From Actinoallomurus sp963823735 (GTDB taxonomy: Bacteria; Actinomycetota; Actinomycetes; Streptosporangiales; Streptosporangiaceae): a stretch of 64,000 nt of DNA. Below, piece after piece: positions 8,916 through 16,547 of the stretch; positions within the stretch are counted from its first letter, which is position 1; each line of letters opens with the position of its first letter. The notes under the pieces are model-generated. The model saw nothing but the letters and a program-made list of their open reading frames with translations. It was not told the DNA's origin and searched no databases. Position numbers and translations under genes: made by a program. The stretch is from NCBI GenBank assembly GCA_963823735.1, contig CAWGMO010000004.1:62001-126000 (forward strand). The letters run 5' to 3'.

Positions 8916-10018
8916 CGGGCCGCCTCCGCCAGACGGCGGGAGCGGGCGGTGAAGCCGGTGATCTCGTCCGGGCCGTCCAGGACGCCCAGGTGGAGTTCGT
9001 AGTCGCGGTGTTCGCCCGGTGACAGGTGCAGGAGTTCGCCTCTCGCTCGCGCGTCGAAGCGGCCCGCGTCGTGGTTCGTCGTGGGTTCCATCGCGACCAC
9101 GTAGGTACCTCGGCCCAGTTGGCGCCATGTCACGTGGTGGGGGAGGCTCTCCTTGCGGTAGCTCTGGTACACGCCCAGGCCGATCGCGTGGTTCACCACG
9201 GCGGCGCTGACCCAGCCCTGGCCGTCCGGGGCCATGTCGTGCTCGTAGCACTGTTCGGCGTAGCCGTCGGACGGGGCCGCGAGCGTCTGGTAGTCCGCCG
9301 TACGGGCCTCGCTGACGCAGGTGCCCGGCCCGCTCGGGTAGATCAGCTCGGCGCCCTCGTCGACCACGGGGTGGCCGACGTTGCAGTGGTACAGGAGCAT
9401 GTGCGGGCAGGCGGTCGGGCCGATGTTCGTGACGCGGTCGCGTACGCGGACGCCGTGGCCGCCCAGGTCGACCTCGATGCGGCGGCGCAGGTGGAGCTGC
9501 TCGGCGAAGACCGACGCCTGGAGCACCTCGCCCTCGGCCCACAGGACGGCCTCGTCGCCTCGCCACTCGGTGCCGTAGCCGGCCAGCCTCGCCGGGAGGC
9601 CCGTGTAGCGGCCGTGCAGGCCGTACGTCTGGGTGGGCCGGTGCGGGAAGCCGAACACGGTCGCGTCGTCCTCGCCGCCGAGCTGGACGTGGTCCAGGCC
9701 GCAGGTCGAGAGCAGGCCGCCGGGGAATCCGCGGAACCACTCCAGACCGGCCGGCTCGCTGTACCAGGGGCCGACCAGGCCGACCGGTGACCACCAGGCG
9801 AGCGGCTGGCCGAGGAACCAGGCCCGGCCGATGTCGAAGCCGCGGTCGACCAGGATCTCAAGATCGAACCCGGATCCGGAGGTCACACGGAGGACGCGTA
9901 CGCCGCGCTCCGCCCCGTCTCCGCATTCGACGAGCTGGACTCCGGCGACCTGTTCCAGGCGGCCCACGCGGGCGAGGAGCTCGTCGCGGCTGAGCGTACG
10001 CCCCCACAAATCGACCAC
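8912..10018 (-). CDS. DUF4432 / aldose 1-epimerase-like protein
   Basis: The 368-residue product belongs to the DUF4432 group of galactose-mutarotase-like proteins. Recognisable parts are the LVDRGFDIGRAWFLGQPLAWWSPVG N-terminal region, the GGLLSTCGLDHVQLGG segment, LHGRYTGLPA, and the HMLLYHCNVGHPVVDEGAEL strand region with the His/Glu pair expected at the sugar-binding site. Family members bind or isomerise free sugars, but few have tested functions. It is the first gene of the operon. The 140-base gap to the SorC-type regulator gene holds the likely promoter and an inverted repeat. Confidence 0.8.
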   Translation of the reverse strand: MVDLWGRTLSRDELLARVGRLEQVAGVQLVECGDGAERGVRVLRVTSGSGFDLEILVDRGFDIGRAWFLGQPLAWWSPVGLVGPWYSEPAGLEWFRGFPGGLLSTCGLDHVQLGGEDDATVFGFPHRPTQTYGLHGRYTGLPARLAGYGTEWRGDEAVLWAEGEVLQASVFAEQLHLRRRIEVDLGGHGVRVRDRVTNIGPTACPHMLLYHCNVGHPVVDEGAELIYPSGPGTCVSEARTADYQTLAAPSDGYAEQCYEHDMAPDGQGWVSAAVVNHAIGLGVYQSYRKESLPHHVTWRQLGRGTYVVAMEPTTNHDAGRFDARARGELLHLSPGEHRDYELHLGVLDGPDEITGFTARSRRLAEAAR

Positions 10019-10044
10019 TGCAACCCCCGACTCGTGAGCGGATG

Positions 10045-10078
10045 CTCAACGCTTGGGTTATTGCTCATCAATGTTGAG
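10045..10078. promoter_or_regulatory. inverted repeat, candidate operator for the SorC/LsrR-type regulator
   Basis: CTCAAC at 10045-10050 and GTTGAG at 10073-10078 form an inverted repeat with a 22-base AT-richer centre, immediately upstream of the first operon gene (start 10018). SorC-family regulators bind as tetramers to widely spaced half-sites near the promoter they control. The link to the adjacent regulator is inference from position. Confidence 0.4.
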
Positions 10079-10158
10079 GGAAGTATCGCCACCGGAAGGA
10101 GCGTTGACAAGACCCCGGCGCATGCCGAAAAGGACACAGCGCGTATTGAGGGAAAAGA

Positions 10159-11124
10159 TCAGGCCAGATCGAGGAGACGGCGCGCGGCGCCCTCATCGGT
10201 GACGAGGACGTCCAGGTAGCCGCCGTGCAGCGCGCCGAGGATCGCCTCGGCCTTGGCCTCGCCGCCGGCCACGCCGACGACGCGCCCGATGTCGCGGAGG
10301 TCCCGCAGGTCGATGCCGATGCGGCGCTCGTGGATCGGCAGGTCCAGGGGCGTGCCGTCGATGTCGAAGAACTGGCCCAGGATGTCGCCGACGACACCCT
10401 TCTCGGTCAGCACGCGCGCGTCGGCCGCCGACAGGTACCCCATCTGGACCAGCGTGGAGTCCGGTGTCGCCGTACCGACGCCGACGATGGCGAGCTTGAG
10501 GCTGCGGGCGAGCTCCAGGACCTGCTGGATCGTCGGCTCGGCGCGCAGCGCCGCGGCCAGCGACGGCGTCGACGCGACGATCGGCGAGGGGATGACGCTG
10601 GCCGTCAGGGTCTCGCGGTCGGCGCGGGAGTAGGTCAGGACCTGCAGGTATCCGTCGACGCCGCCCGTGAGCGTGACCAGGTGCAGCGGCCACACGGCGC
10701 CGAGGTCGGCGGCGGCCAGTACGCGTGACACGGTGTCGCCCCAGCCCACGCCGACGCTGCCGCCCGCGCGCAGGTGGGTGCTGAGGTACTGCGCGCCGCC
10801 GAGGCCGAGGCGGGCGTTCACGGCGCGCTGGCTCGACGGCCCGCCCTCGTAGTCGGGCACCACCAGCGCCTCGGACAGGCCGAACGTCTCACGCAGCCGC
10901 GAGGCGAGCTCGAAGGACGCGAGGTGCTCGGCGTTCAGCGTGATCGACACCAGGCCCTCCTTGCGGGCCCGGTCGAGCATGCGGCCGATGGAGGCGCGGG
11001 ACACGGACAGGCGGCGGGCGATCTCGTCCTGGGTGAGCTCGTCCTTGTAGTAATGCCAGGCGACCCGCAGGAGGAGCTCCTCTCCCCCGCCACGCTGGCC
11101 CTCGCCATCGCGCCCTGCCGCCAT
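10159..11124 (-). CDS. SorC/LsrR-family sugar-sensing transcriptional regulator
   Basis: The 321-residue regulator has an N-terminal winged HTH (LLRVAWHYYKDELTQDEIARRLSVSRASIGRMLDRARKEGLV, about residues 18-58) followed by the SorC sugar-binding domain. Landmarks are VGWGDTVSRVLAA, GVGTATPDSTLVQMGYLS, the KGVVGDILGQFFDIDG loop and VVGVAGGEAKAEAILGAL. LsrR, DeoR of Bacillus and SorC share this plan and release DNA on binding a phosphorylated sugar. Its position next to the LsrK-like kinase operon suggests the kinase product is the inducer. It is transcribed in the same direction as that operon from its own upstream region. Confidence 0.88.
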   Translation of the reverse strand: MAAGRDGEGQRGGGEELLLRVAWHYYKDELTQDEIARRLSVSRASIGRMLDRARKEGLVSITLNAEHLASFELASRLRETFGLSEALVVPDYEGGPSSQRAVNARLGLGGAQYLSTHLRAGGSVGVGWGDTVSRVLAAADLGAVWPLHLVTLTGGVDGYLQVLTYSRADRETLTASVIPSPIVASTPSLAAALRAEPTIQQVLELARSLKLAIVGVGTATPDSTLVQMGYLSAADARVLTEKGVVGDILGQFFDIDGTPLDLPIHERRIGIDLRDLRDIGRVVGVAGGEAKAEAILGALHGGYLDVLVTDEGAARRLLDLA

Positions 11125-11172
11125 CTCCCCCGCCTCTCGTCCCGTGCACGTACGCGGACCGCCCGGCCGCGC

Positions 11173-12342
11173 TCACTCGCCCTCCAGCGCCGCGAGGAAC
11201 CCGTGGTCTCCCGGCCCGCGAGGGAAGATGGGCCACACGTCGGCGACCACCCCGGCGCGTACGACGTGGAAGACGTCGTGGAGATTCACGGTCGTCGGCG
11301 CGTATCCGCAGGTGAGCCACAAGTGATCACCGAGGTCGGCGGTCATGCGGTCGTCGACGTCGAAGAGCGCGTGCTCCTCGGCGTAGTAGCGGGCCACGTA
11401 ATCATGCCCGACGATCGGCGGCGAGACGAAGTCGATCCCGACCGATTTGCGCCCCGCGTCGAGGATGATCGTCCGCCCGTGCCGCGCCATCACGGTCGTC
11501 AGCACATGGAGCGACACCTCGAAGCCGGCGACCAGGTCGCCGTGGAAGGCGTCCATGAAGACGTACGACCCGGCCTGCAGCTCGGTGACGGCGGGATGGC
11601 GCGCGGTGATGTCGTACGTGCCGGTGCCGCCGCCGGACAGCGTCGCCGCCTCGGGAAACTCGCCGCGCAGCAGCGCGGACACCTCGCCCGCGTAGTCCAT
11701 GGCCTCGGTGGCGAGGCGCACCCTGGTCGGCTGGTCGGGTTCGAGCATGCAGTGACCCTCGTACGCCTGCACGCCGGCCAGGTCGAGGCCTGGCGCGTCC
11801 GCGACGGCACGCGCCAGGGCGAGCGCCTCCCGCGGCGACCGCGCGCCGCAGCGGCCCATGCCGACGTCGAGGTCGACGAGCACCGACAGCCGGCTGCCGG
11901 CCCGCTCCACGGCGTCCGACAGGGCGCGGACGTTCCGCTCGTCGTCGACGGCGACCGTGATCCGCGCGTGCCGGGCGAGCCGCGCGAGGGCGCGTTCCTT
12001 CTCCCGGCCGACGACCTGGTTGGCGACGAGGACGGACTCGACGCCGGCCGCCGCCATCGCCGCGGCCTCCCACACCGTCGCGACGGTCACGCCGACGGCG
12101 CCCGCCGCGACCTGCAAGAGCGCCAGGTCAGGGGACTTCTGCACCTTGGTGTGCGGGCGGAGCGCCACTCGGCACTCGTTGAGAGCGTGCGCCATCGTGA
12201 CGATGTTGTGCTCGAGCGCGTCGAGGTCGAGGACGAGAAGGGGCGTCGGGAGGTCCTCGACCGGGGTGCCGGCCCGGTGACCGTACGCGGCGCGGGCACG
12301 CTCGCTCGCCTCGTGCCAGGGCCGCGCCCACGTCGGCGTCAT
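11173..12342 (-). CDS. D-threonine aldolase / D-serine dehydratase-like PLP enzyme
   Basis: A 389-residue fold-type III PLP enzyme with an alanine-racemase N-terminal barrel and a C-terminal D-serine-dehydratase-like domain. TPLLVLDLDALEHNI opens the barrel, the PLP lysine lies in RPHTKVQKS (Lys66), DVGMGRCGARS gives the phosphate region, and SGGGTGTYDI and NLHDVFHVV fit the metal- and substrate-binding C-terminal part. Relatives cleave D-threonine or beta-hydroxyaspartate, or dehydrate D-serine; the choice cannot be read from sequence. The ATG overlaps the stop of the upstream SDR gene, so the two form an operon, perhaps oxidising and then cleaving a beta-hydroxy amino acid. Confidence 0.82.
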   Translation of the reverse strand: MTPTWARPWHEASERARAAYGHRAGTPVEDLPTPLLVLDLDALEHNIVTMAHALNECRVALRPHTKVQKSPDLALLQVAAGAVGVTVATVWEAAAMAAAGVESVLVANQVVGREKERALARLARHARITVAVDDERNVRALSDAVERAGSRLSVLVDLDVGMGRCGARSPREALALARAVADAPGLDLAGVQAYEGHCMLEPDQPTRVRLATEAMDYAGEVSALLRGEFPEAATLSGGGTGTYDITARHPAVTELQAGSYVFMDAFHGDLVAGFEVSLHVLTTVMARHGRTIILDAGRKSVGIDFVSPPIVGHDYVARYYAEEHALFDVDDRMTADLGDHLWLTCGYAPTTVNLHDVFHVVRAGVVADVWPIFPRGPGDHGFLAALEGE

Positions 12343-13097
12343 GGCCGGATCACCTGGCCGCCGTCGACCGGGACGACCGCGCCGGTGACGTACGACGCCA
12401 GCGGGCTGAGCAGGAAGAGGATGACCTGCGCGATCTCGGACGTGACGCCGATGCGGCCGAGCGGGACCTGCTCGCCGAGCCAGCGGTACGTCGCGTCGAG
12501 GTCGTCGGACCAGGAGCGGTGGATCGGGGTGTCGACCGGGCCGGGCGCCACGGAGTTGACCCGGATGCCGTCCGCGGCCAGCTCTCCGGCCAGGGACCCG
12601 GTCAGGTAGTCGAGCGCAGACTTGGTCATGCCGTACACGGACTGGCCCTTGAGGCGCAGCGCGCCCGACGACGAGGAGATGTTGACCACCGATCTCCACC
12701 GCGACGTGCGCAGGTACGGCAGCGCCTGCTGGATGAGGAGGAACGGCGCGCGTACGTTGACGGCCACGTGCCGGTCGAAGCCGGCGGTGTCCCAGCCGGC
12801 CAGGGGCTCGTGCCGGACGACGGCGGCGTTGTTGACCAGGCAGTCGACCCGCCCGAACCGCTCGACGGCGGCCTCGACGATCCTGCGCGGGGCGTCGGGA
12901 TCGGCCAGGTCGACGGGGACGGCCAGCCCGCCCAGCGCCTCGGCTTCGGCGGCGAGCACGTCGGCGCGGCGCGCGGCCAGGACCACCTGGCAGCCGGCGG
13001 CGGAGAGCCGCCGGGCGGTGTCGAGGCCGATGCCGCTGCTGGCTCCGGTGACGATCGCGACCGCGCCCGTCAGTTGGAGGTCGATGGTGTCGGCCAT
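12339..13097 (-). CDS. SDR-family oxidoreductase
   Basis: A 252-residue classical SDR with TGASSGIGLDTARRL near the N terminus, LVNNAAVV, the serine of NISSSSGAL, the YGMTK catalytic pair and the closing VPVDGGQ. ATG at 13097 was chosen because GGGGGAGAAG precedes it by a few bases. A GTG/ATG extension up to 13157 would begin inside the likely promoter. It overlaps the PLP-enzyme gene by 4 bases and diverges from the GH42 gene at 13220, with which it shares a 122-base regulatory gap. Confidence 0.88.
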   Translation of the reverse strand: MADTIDLQLTGAVAIVTGASSGIGLDTARRLSAAGCQVVLAARRADVLAAEAEALGGLAVPVDLADPDAPRRIVEAAVERFGRVDCLVNNAAVVRHEPLAGWDTAGFDRHVAVNVRAPFLLIQQALPYLRTSRWRSVVNISSSSGALRLKGQSVYGMTKSALDYLTGSLAGELAADGIRVNSVAPGPVDTPIHRSWSDDLDATYRWLGEQVPLGRIGVTSEIAQVILFLLSPLASYVTGAVVPVDGGQVIRP

Positions 13098-13147
13098 GAT
13101 CGCTTCTCCCCCGAGTGGACCGGCGCGGACGGCGGCGCCCGATGCGT

Positions 13148-13176
13148 AAACTGACATAGCGCTGAGCGAATGTCAA
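13148..13176 (-). promoter_or_regulatory. sigma-70-type promoter overlapped by an inverted repeat
   Basis: On the minus strand TTGACA (13176-13171) and CAGTTT (13153-13148) are spaced 17 bases apart, a good -35 and a weak -10 for the SDR/PLP-enzyme operon. TGACAT (13152-13157) and ATGTCA (13170-13175) form an inverted repeat with a 12-base centre exactly over this promoter, a natural operator position between the divergent SDR and GH42 genes. Confidence 0.5.
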
Positions 13177-13219
13177 CGCACCGAACGAATGCGCGCGCCT
13201 GAGAGGAACCCTCCCCGCC

Positions 13220-15169
13220 ATGGCCGAACTCCCTCCGCACCCCGTCTACTACGGCGGCGACTACTATCCCGAGCAGTGGCCCCCGGAGATCTGGCGGGAG
13301 GACGTACGGCTGATGCGCCGCGCCGGCGTCAACATGGCCACGGTCGGCGTGTTCGCGTGGGCCCGCATCCAGCGCGACGAAGGCGAATTCGACTACTCGT
13401 GGCTCGACGACGTACTCGACCTGCTGCATGACAACGGCATCGCGGTCACCCTGGCGACCGGGACGGCGTCACCGCCGCCGTGGGCCACGACGAAGTACCC
13501 GAAGATCCTCACCGAGACGCGCGAGGGCGCGATCCGCTGGCCGGGCAGCCGCCAGCACTGGGCACCGACCTCGCCCGACTACCGGCGCCTGGCGTCGTCG
13601 CTGGCGCGCGCCACCGTGGCCCGCTACAAGTCGCACCCTTCTGTGGTGCTGTGGCACATCAACAACGAGCTCGGCTGCCACATGGTCCACGACTACTCCG
13701 ACCAGGCCGCCTCGGCCTTCCGTGTCTGGCTGCGCGACAAGTACGGCGACATCGACGCGCTCAACGACGCGTGGGGCACTCTCTTCTGGTCCCAGCGCTA
13801 CAACGACTTCGACCAGATCGTCCCGCCGCGCCTCGCGCCGTACAGCGTGAACCCCACCGGCCTGCTCGACTTCCGCCGCTTCAGCTCGGACGCGCTGCTC
13901 GACATCGTCCGCATGGAGAAACAGATCATCCGCTCGGAAGGGGCCACCCAGCCGGTCACCACCAACATGATCGGCGCCTGGCCGTTCCTCGACTACTGGC
14001 GCTGGGCCGAGGAGCTCGACTACGTCTCCGACGACAGCTACCCGGACCCGCGCGACCCGTCGGCGTTCCGCGGAGCGGCCTTCGCCCGCGACGTGATGCG
14101 CTCACTCAAGCCGGGCCGGCCGTGGATCCTGATGGAGCAGACGTCGAACGCGGTGAACTGGCGCCCCAACAACGCGCCGAAGGCCCCCGGCCAGATGGCC
14201 GCCCTGAGCGTGCAGGCGGTGGCGCGGGGCGCGGACGCCGTACTGTTCTTCCAGTGGCGGCAGGCGAAGGCCGGCGCGGAGAAGTTCCACTCGGCGATGC
14301 TCCCCCACGCCGGTACGTCGACACGCGTGTACCGCGAGGTGGCGTCACTGGGCGCCGACCTGTCGGAGCTGACGGACCTGCCGGTACCCGGCGGAGAGTC
14401 CCGCGTCGCGATCGTCCTCGACTGGGACTCCTGGTGGGCGATCGACCAGAGCGACCACCCGGCCGAGTTCGACTACCTGTCGCACCTCCAGGGCTGGCAC
14501 GCGGCGTTCCACGAACTGAACGTCCAGGTCGACGTCGTACGCCCCGGAGGCCCGTACGACGGATACGCCGTGGTCGTCGCCCCGAGCCTGTATTTGCTCC
14601 GCGACGAGGACGCCGAGGCGCTGCTCGCCTTCGTGTCCGGCGGCGGGCGTCTGCTGGTGACGGCGTTCAGCGATGTGGTCGACGAGAACGACCACTTCCT
14701 GCCGGGCGGCTTCACGACGCGGCTGGGCCCGGCGCTCGGCGTCTCTGTACTGGACTTCTCCGGCGTGCTGCCGGAGGACTCGGTGACGGTGGGGTGGGGA
14801 GATGGGTCGATCGCGGCCGACGTCCTGGCAGAGGTGGTGCGGGTGGAGGACGCTGAGGTACTGGCGACCTTCGAATCCGGCCCGGAGCCTGGAGGCGCCG
14901 CACTGACCCGGCATACGTTCGGCACCGGCGAGGCGTACTACCTTGCGACGATGACCGACGACGAGGGCCGCCTGGCCTTGGCCCGTCACCTGACCGAACG
15001 CGCCGGGGTCGCGCCCGTGGTCGCGGGCCTTCCGCCTCGCGTGGAAGCCTCCGCCCGCGGTGACGTCGTGACGGTCATCAACCACAACCCCGAGCCGGTC
15101 GAGGTCACGATCCCCGGCACCGGCCCCGTGACGCTCGGCCCGTACGGCTACCGCATGCTCCGCCCTTAG
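13220..15169 (+). CDS. GH42 beta-galactosidase
   Basis: A 649-residue, apparently cytoplasmic GH42 enzyme without signal peptide. It begins with the family signature YYGGDYYPEQWP. The acid/base glutamate is in HINNELG (Glu150) and the nucleophile in ILMEQTSNAVNW (Glu306). The beta-galactosidase trimerisation domain (from about residue 380) and a C-terminal small domain ending VTLGPYGYRML complete the normal architecture. GAGAGGAAC lies 11 bases before the ATG. It hydrolyses terminal beta-galactosides, or arabinosides in some members. It diverges from the SDR/PLP-enzyme operon and ends at a hairpin terminator. No copy of the LacI palindrome found further right is present here. Confidence 0.93.
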   Translation: MAELPPHPVYYGGDYYPEQWPPEIWREDVRLMRRAGVNMATVGVFAWARIQRDEGEFDYSWLDDVLDLLHDNGIAVTLATGTASPPPWATTKYPKILTETREGAIRWPGSRQHWAPTSPDYRRLASSLARATVARYKSHPSVVLWHINNELGCHMVHDYSDQAASAFRVWLRDKYGDIDALNDAWGTLFWSQRYNDFDQIVPPRLAPYSVNPTGLLDFRRFSSDALLDIVRMEKQIIRSEGATQPVTTNMIGAWPFLDYWRWAEELDYVSDDSYPDPRDPSAFRGAAFARDVMRSLKPGRPWILMEQTSNAVNWRPNNAPKAPGQMAALSVQAVARGADAVLFFQWRQAKAGAEKFHSAMLPHAGTSTRVYREVASLGADLSELTDLPVPGGESRVAIVLDWDSWWAIDQSDHPAEFDYLSHLQGWHAAFHELNVQVDVVRPGGPYDGYAVVVAPSLYLLRDEDAEALLAFVSGGGRLLVTAFSDVVDENDHFLPGGFTTRLGPALGVSVLDFSGVLPEDSVTVGWGDGSIAADVLAEVVRVEDAEVLATFESGPEPGGAALTRHTFGTGEAYYLATMTDDEGRLALARHLTERAGVAPVVAGLPPRVEASARGDVVTVINHNPEPVEVTIPGTGPVTLGPYGYRMLRP

Positions 15170-15190
15170 CCGAGGGCACCACCGGCACGC

Positions 15191-15245
15191 CACCACCACC
15201 GCTCACCGCACCACCGGCTTACGGTGGAGGCGGTGGCCGGTGGGA
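15191..15245. terminator. hairpin between convergent genes
   Basis: CCACCG (15211-15216) and CGGTGG (15222-15227) pair around a 5-base loop. Flanking CCACC-rich and GGTGG-rich runs can extend the stem imperfectly. It lies between the end of the GH42 gene and the end of the convergent HTH gene and has no U-tract, as is usual in actinomycetes. Confidence 0.55.
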
Positions 15246-15278
15246 GGCGTGATCGTTTCCACCCGGAGACAGGGACAC

Positions 15279-16019
15279 TCATTCCTGCCGCATCGACTTG
15301 GCCTTGTCGCAGACCTGCCGCACCTGGTCGGCGGTCAGGCGCCGGACCTCCCAGATCAGTTCGGCCACGTCGTCCGCCGCCGGGTTCTTCGGCGGAATGT
15401 CAGCTGGTTCGAGGCCGGTGATGGCGGCGAGTTCGTCGGCGGGGATGCCCAGCAGTGTCGCGAAACCGGCCAGCAGGTCAGGGGTCAGCTCCTTGCGGCC
15501 GTGACCCACCATGCCGATCGACGACGCGGACAGGTACACAGACCCGCTGGTCAAATGTGCCAGGGCCCAGACCGCGCCGGTCCAATCCAGATTCCGGTTG
15601 CCCAGCAGGCGTACGAGCATGGCGCCGGAACCCGGCGGGTACTGCTCCCGCGCCCGTGGCGGCGGGACGGGCCGCGTACGGTCCTCTTGAGGCAGTGACC
15701 GGACCAGCTGAGACAACCGGCGTCTTCGCTCCGGTGACAGCCACACGGCATGCCCAATGAGTTCACGAACCCACACTCTGGCCCCGGCGTCCAACGGGGC
15801 CGAATCGTCCGGTACCGCCATCCCAGCGATCACGAACAGGTCCGCGGCATTCAGCCTGAGCGCCGGCGCAAGCCGCCGGATCAGCGACGGGCTCGGCGCC
15901 ACGCCATCGATCTCAGCCTGAACTTCGGACTCACCGACCTCCGCCAGCCGGGACAGACCACCGACATCCAGCTTCCGGTGCTCTGACAACCGCGCCAGCA
16001 CCACACCAAAGCACGGCAA
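15279..16019 (-). CDS. double-HTH (Xre-like) regulatory protein
   Basis: About 246 residues with two similar helix-turn-helix units: GVVLARLSEHRKLDVGGLSRLAEVGESEVQAEIDG near the N terminus, and a second in the C-terminal half (WALAHLTSGSVYLSASSIGMVGHGRKELTPDLLAGFATLLGIPADELAAITG). Both read like Xre-type domains followed by the 'pick a locus' helix. No enzymatic motif is present, and its DNA targets are unknown. The start is ambiguous. ATG at 16100 would overlap the truncated DUF6928 frame by 77 bases and add proline-rich non-conserved sequence, so TTG at 16019 is preferred. Confidence 0.65.
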   Translation of the reverse strand: MPCFGVVLARLSEHRKLDVGGLSRLAEVGESEVQAEIDGVAPSPSLIRRLAPALRLNAADLFVIAGMAVPDDSAPLDAGARVWVRELIGHAVWLSPERRRRLSQLVRSLPQEDRTRPVPPPRAREQYPPGSGAMLVRLLGNRNLDWTGAVWALAHLTSGSVYLSASSIGMVGHGRKELTPDLLAGFATLLGIPADELAAITGLEPADIPPKNPAADDVAELIWEVRRLTADQVRQVCDKAKSMRQE

Positions 16020-16023
16020 CGCT

Positions 16024-16371
16024 CTACGGACGGTCAGCTGGTCTCGATGGGGATGAGTGGGCCGTCCGGGCCGAGGGTGTCCCGGGTGAGGCGGCTTCAA
16101 GGAGATGGCTTGGCAGTTCGGAGGGCCGCTCGATCATCACTCTCTGGTCGCAGATGATGTCCACGCCAGGGAAGCACCCGGCGTACACGACTCCTTGTTC
16201 CGGACGGAGTTCATCGGAGAGCCTGGCATCCGCGACCGTGTCACCGTTCCAGCCCGGATAGAGCCTCGTGACGAGGGAGACCGTCTTCTCGATATCCCTC
16301 TCGGGCGCATCGCGCAGCAGCTCCGGTGCGTCCCCGTCCGCGTAGATCAGCACCGACGTCTTAGCCCCCAC
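16024..16371 (-). pseudogene. truncated DUF6928-like protein
   Basis: GTG at 16371 has GGAAAGGGG in front and opens VGAKTSVLIYADGDAPELLR. Then come LVTRLYPGW, VVYAGCFPGVDIICDQRVMIERPSELPSHLLEA, which is the N-terminal half of the DUF6928 family of actinomycetes. After LLEAAS the reading changes to a low-complexity tail and stops at about 115 residues, whereas intact relatives run on for roughly another hundred. A different frame at the break (RDTLGPDGPLIPIETS, then stop) looks like a genuine protein C terminus, so an internal deletion plus frame change is likely. Function of the family is unknown. Confidence 0.6.
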
Positions 16372-16547
16372 GATGAACCCCTTTCCGGCAATCCGTTGAC
16401 CACTTTGAGACGCGGAGAGGGTGCCCGTGGTTGTCTCCGCTCCGAGCCTGCTCGGGTCGCGGCCGATGTGCCGGAGCGCCTGGCCGAGTTCGGGTACGCC
16501 ATCGCGGACGTCCTCACCGCGGCAGGCGGGGATGAGCCCTCGCCCAC
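16372..16547. other. short gap with possible gene remnants
   Basis: No credible intact gene. On the plus strand a fragment reading SEPARVAADVPERLAEFGYAIADVLTAAGGDE (about 16441-16540, discontinuous with anything upstream) resembles the C-terminal end of a patatin-like or similar hydrolase. It may be a leftover of a deleted gene, consistent with the truncated DUF6928 next door. Confidence 0.3.

Noticed and set aside
16347..16547. Small minus-strand open frame ahead of the DUF6928 remnant
   Set aside because: No ribosome-binding site, no family resemblance, and it runs out of frame through the conserved GTG start at 16371.
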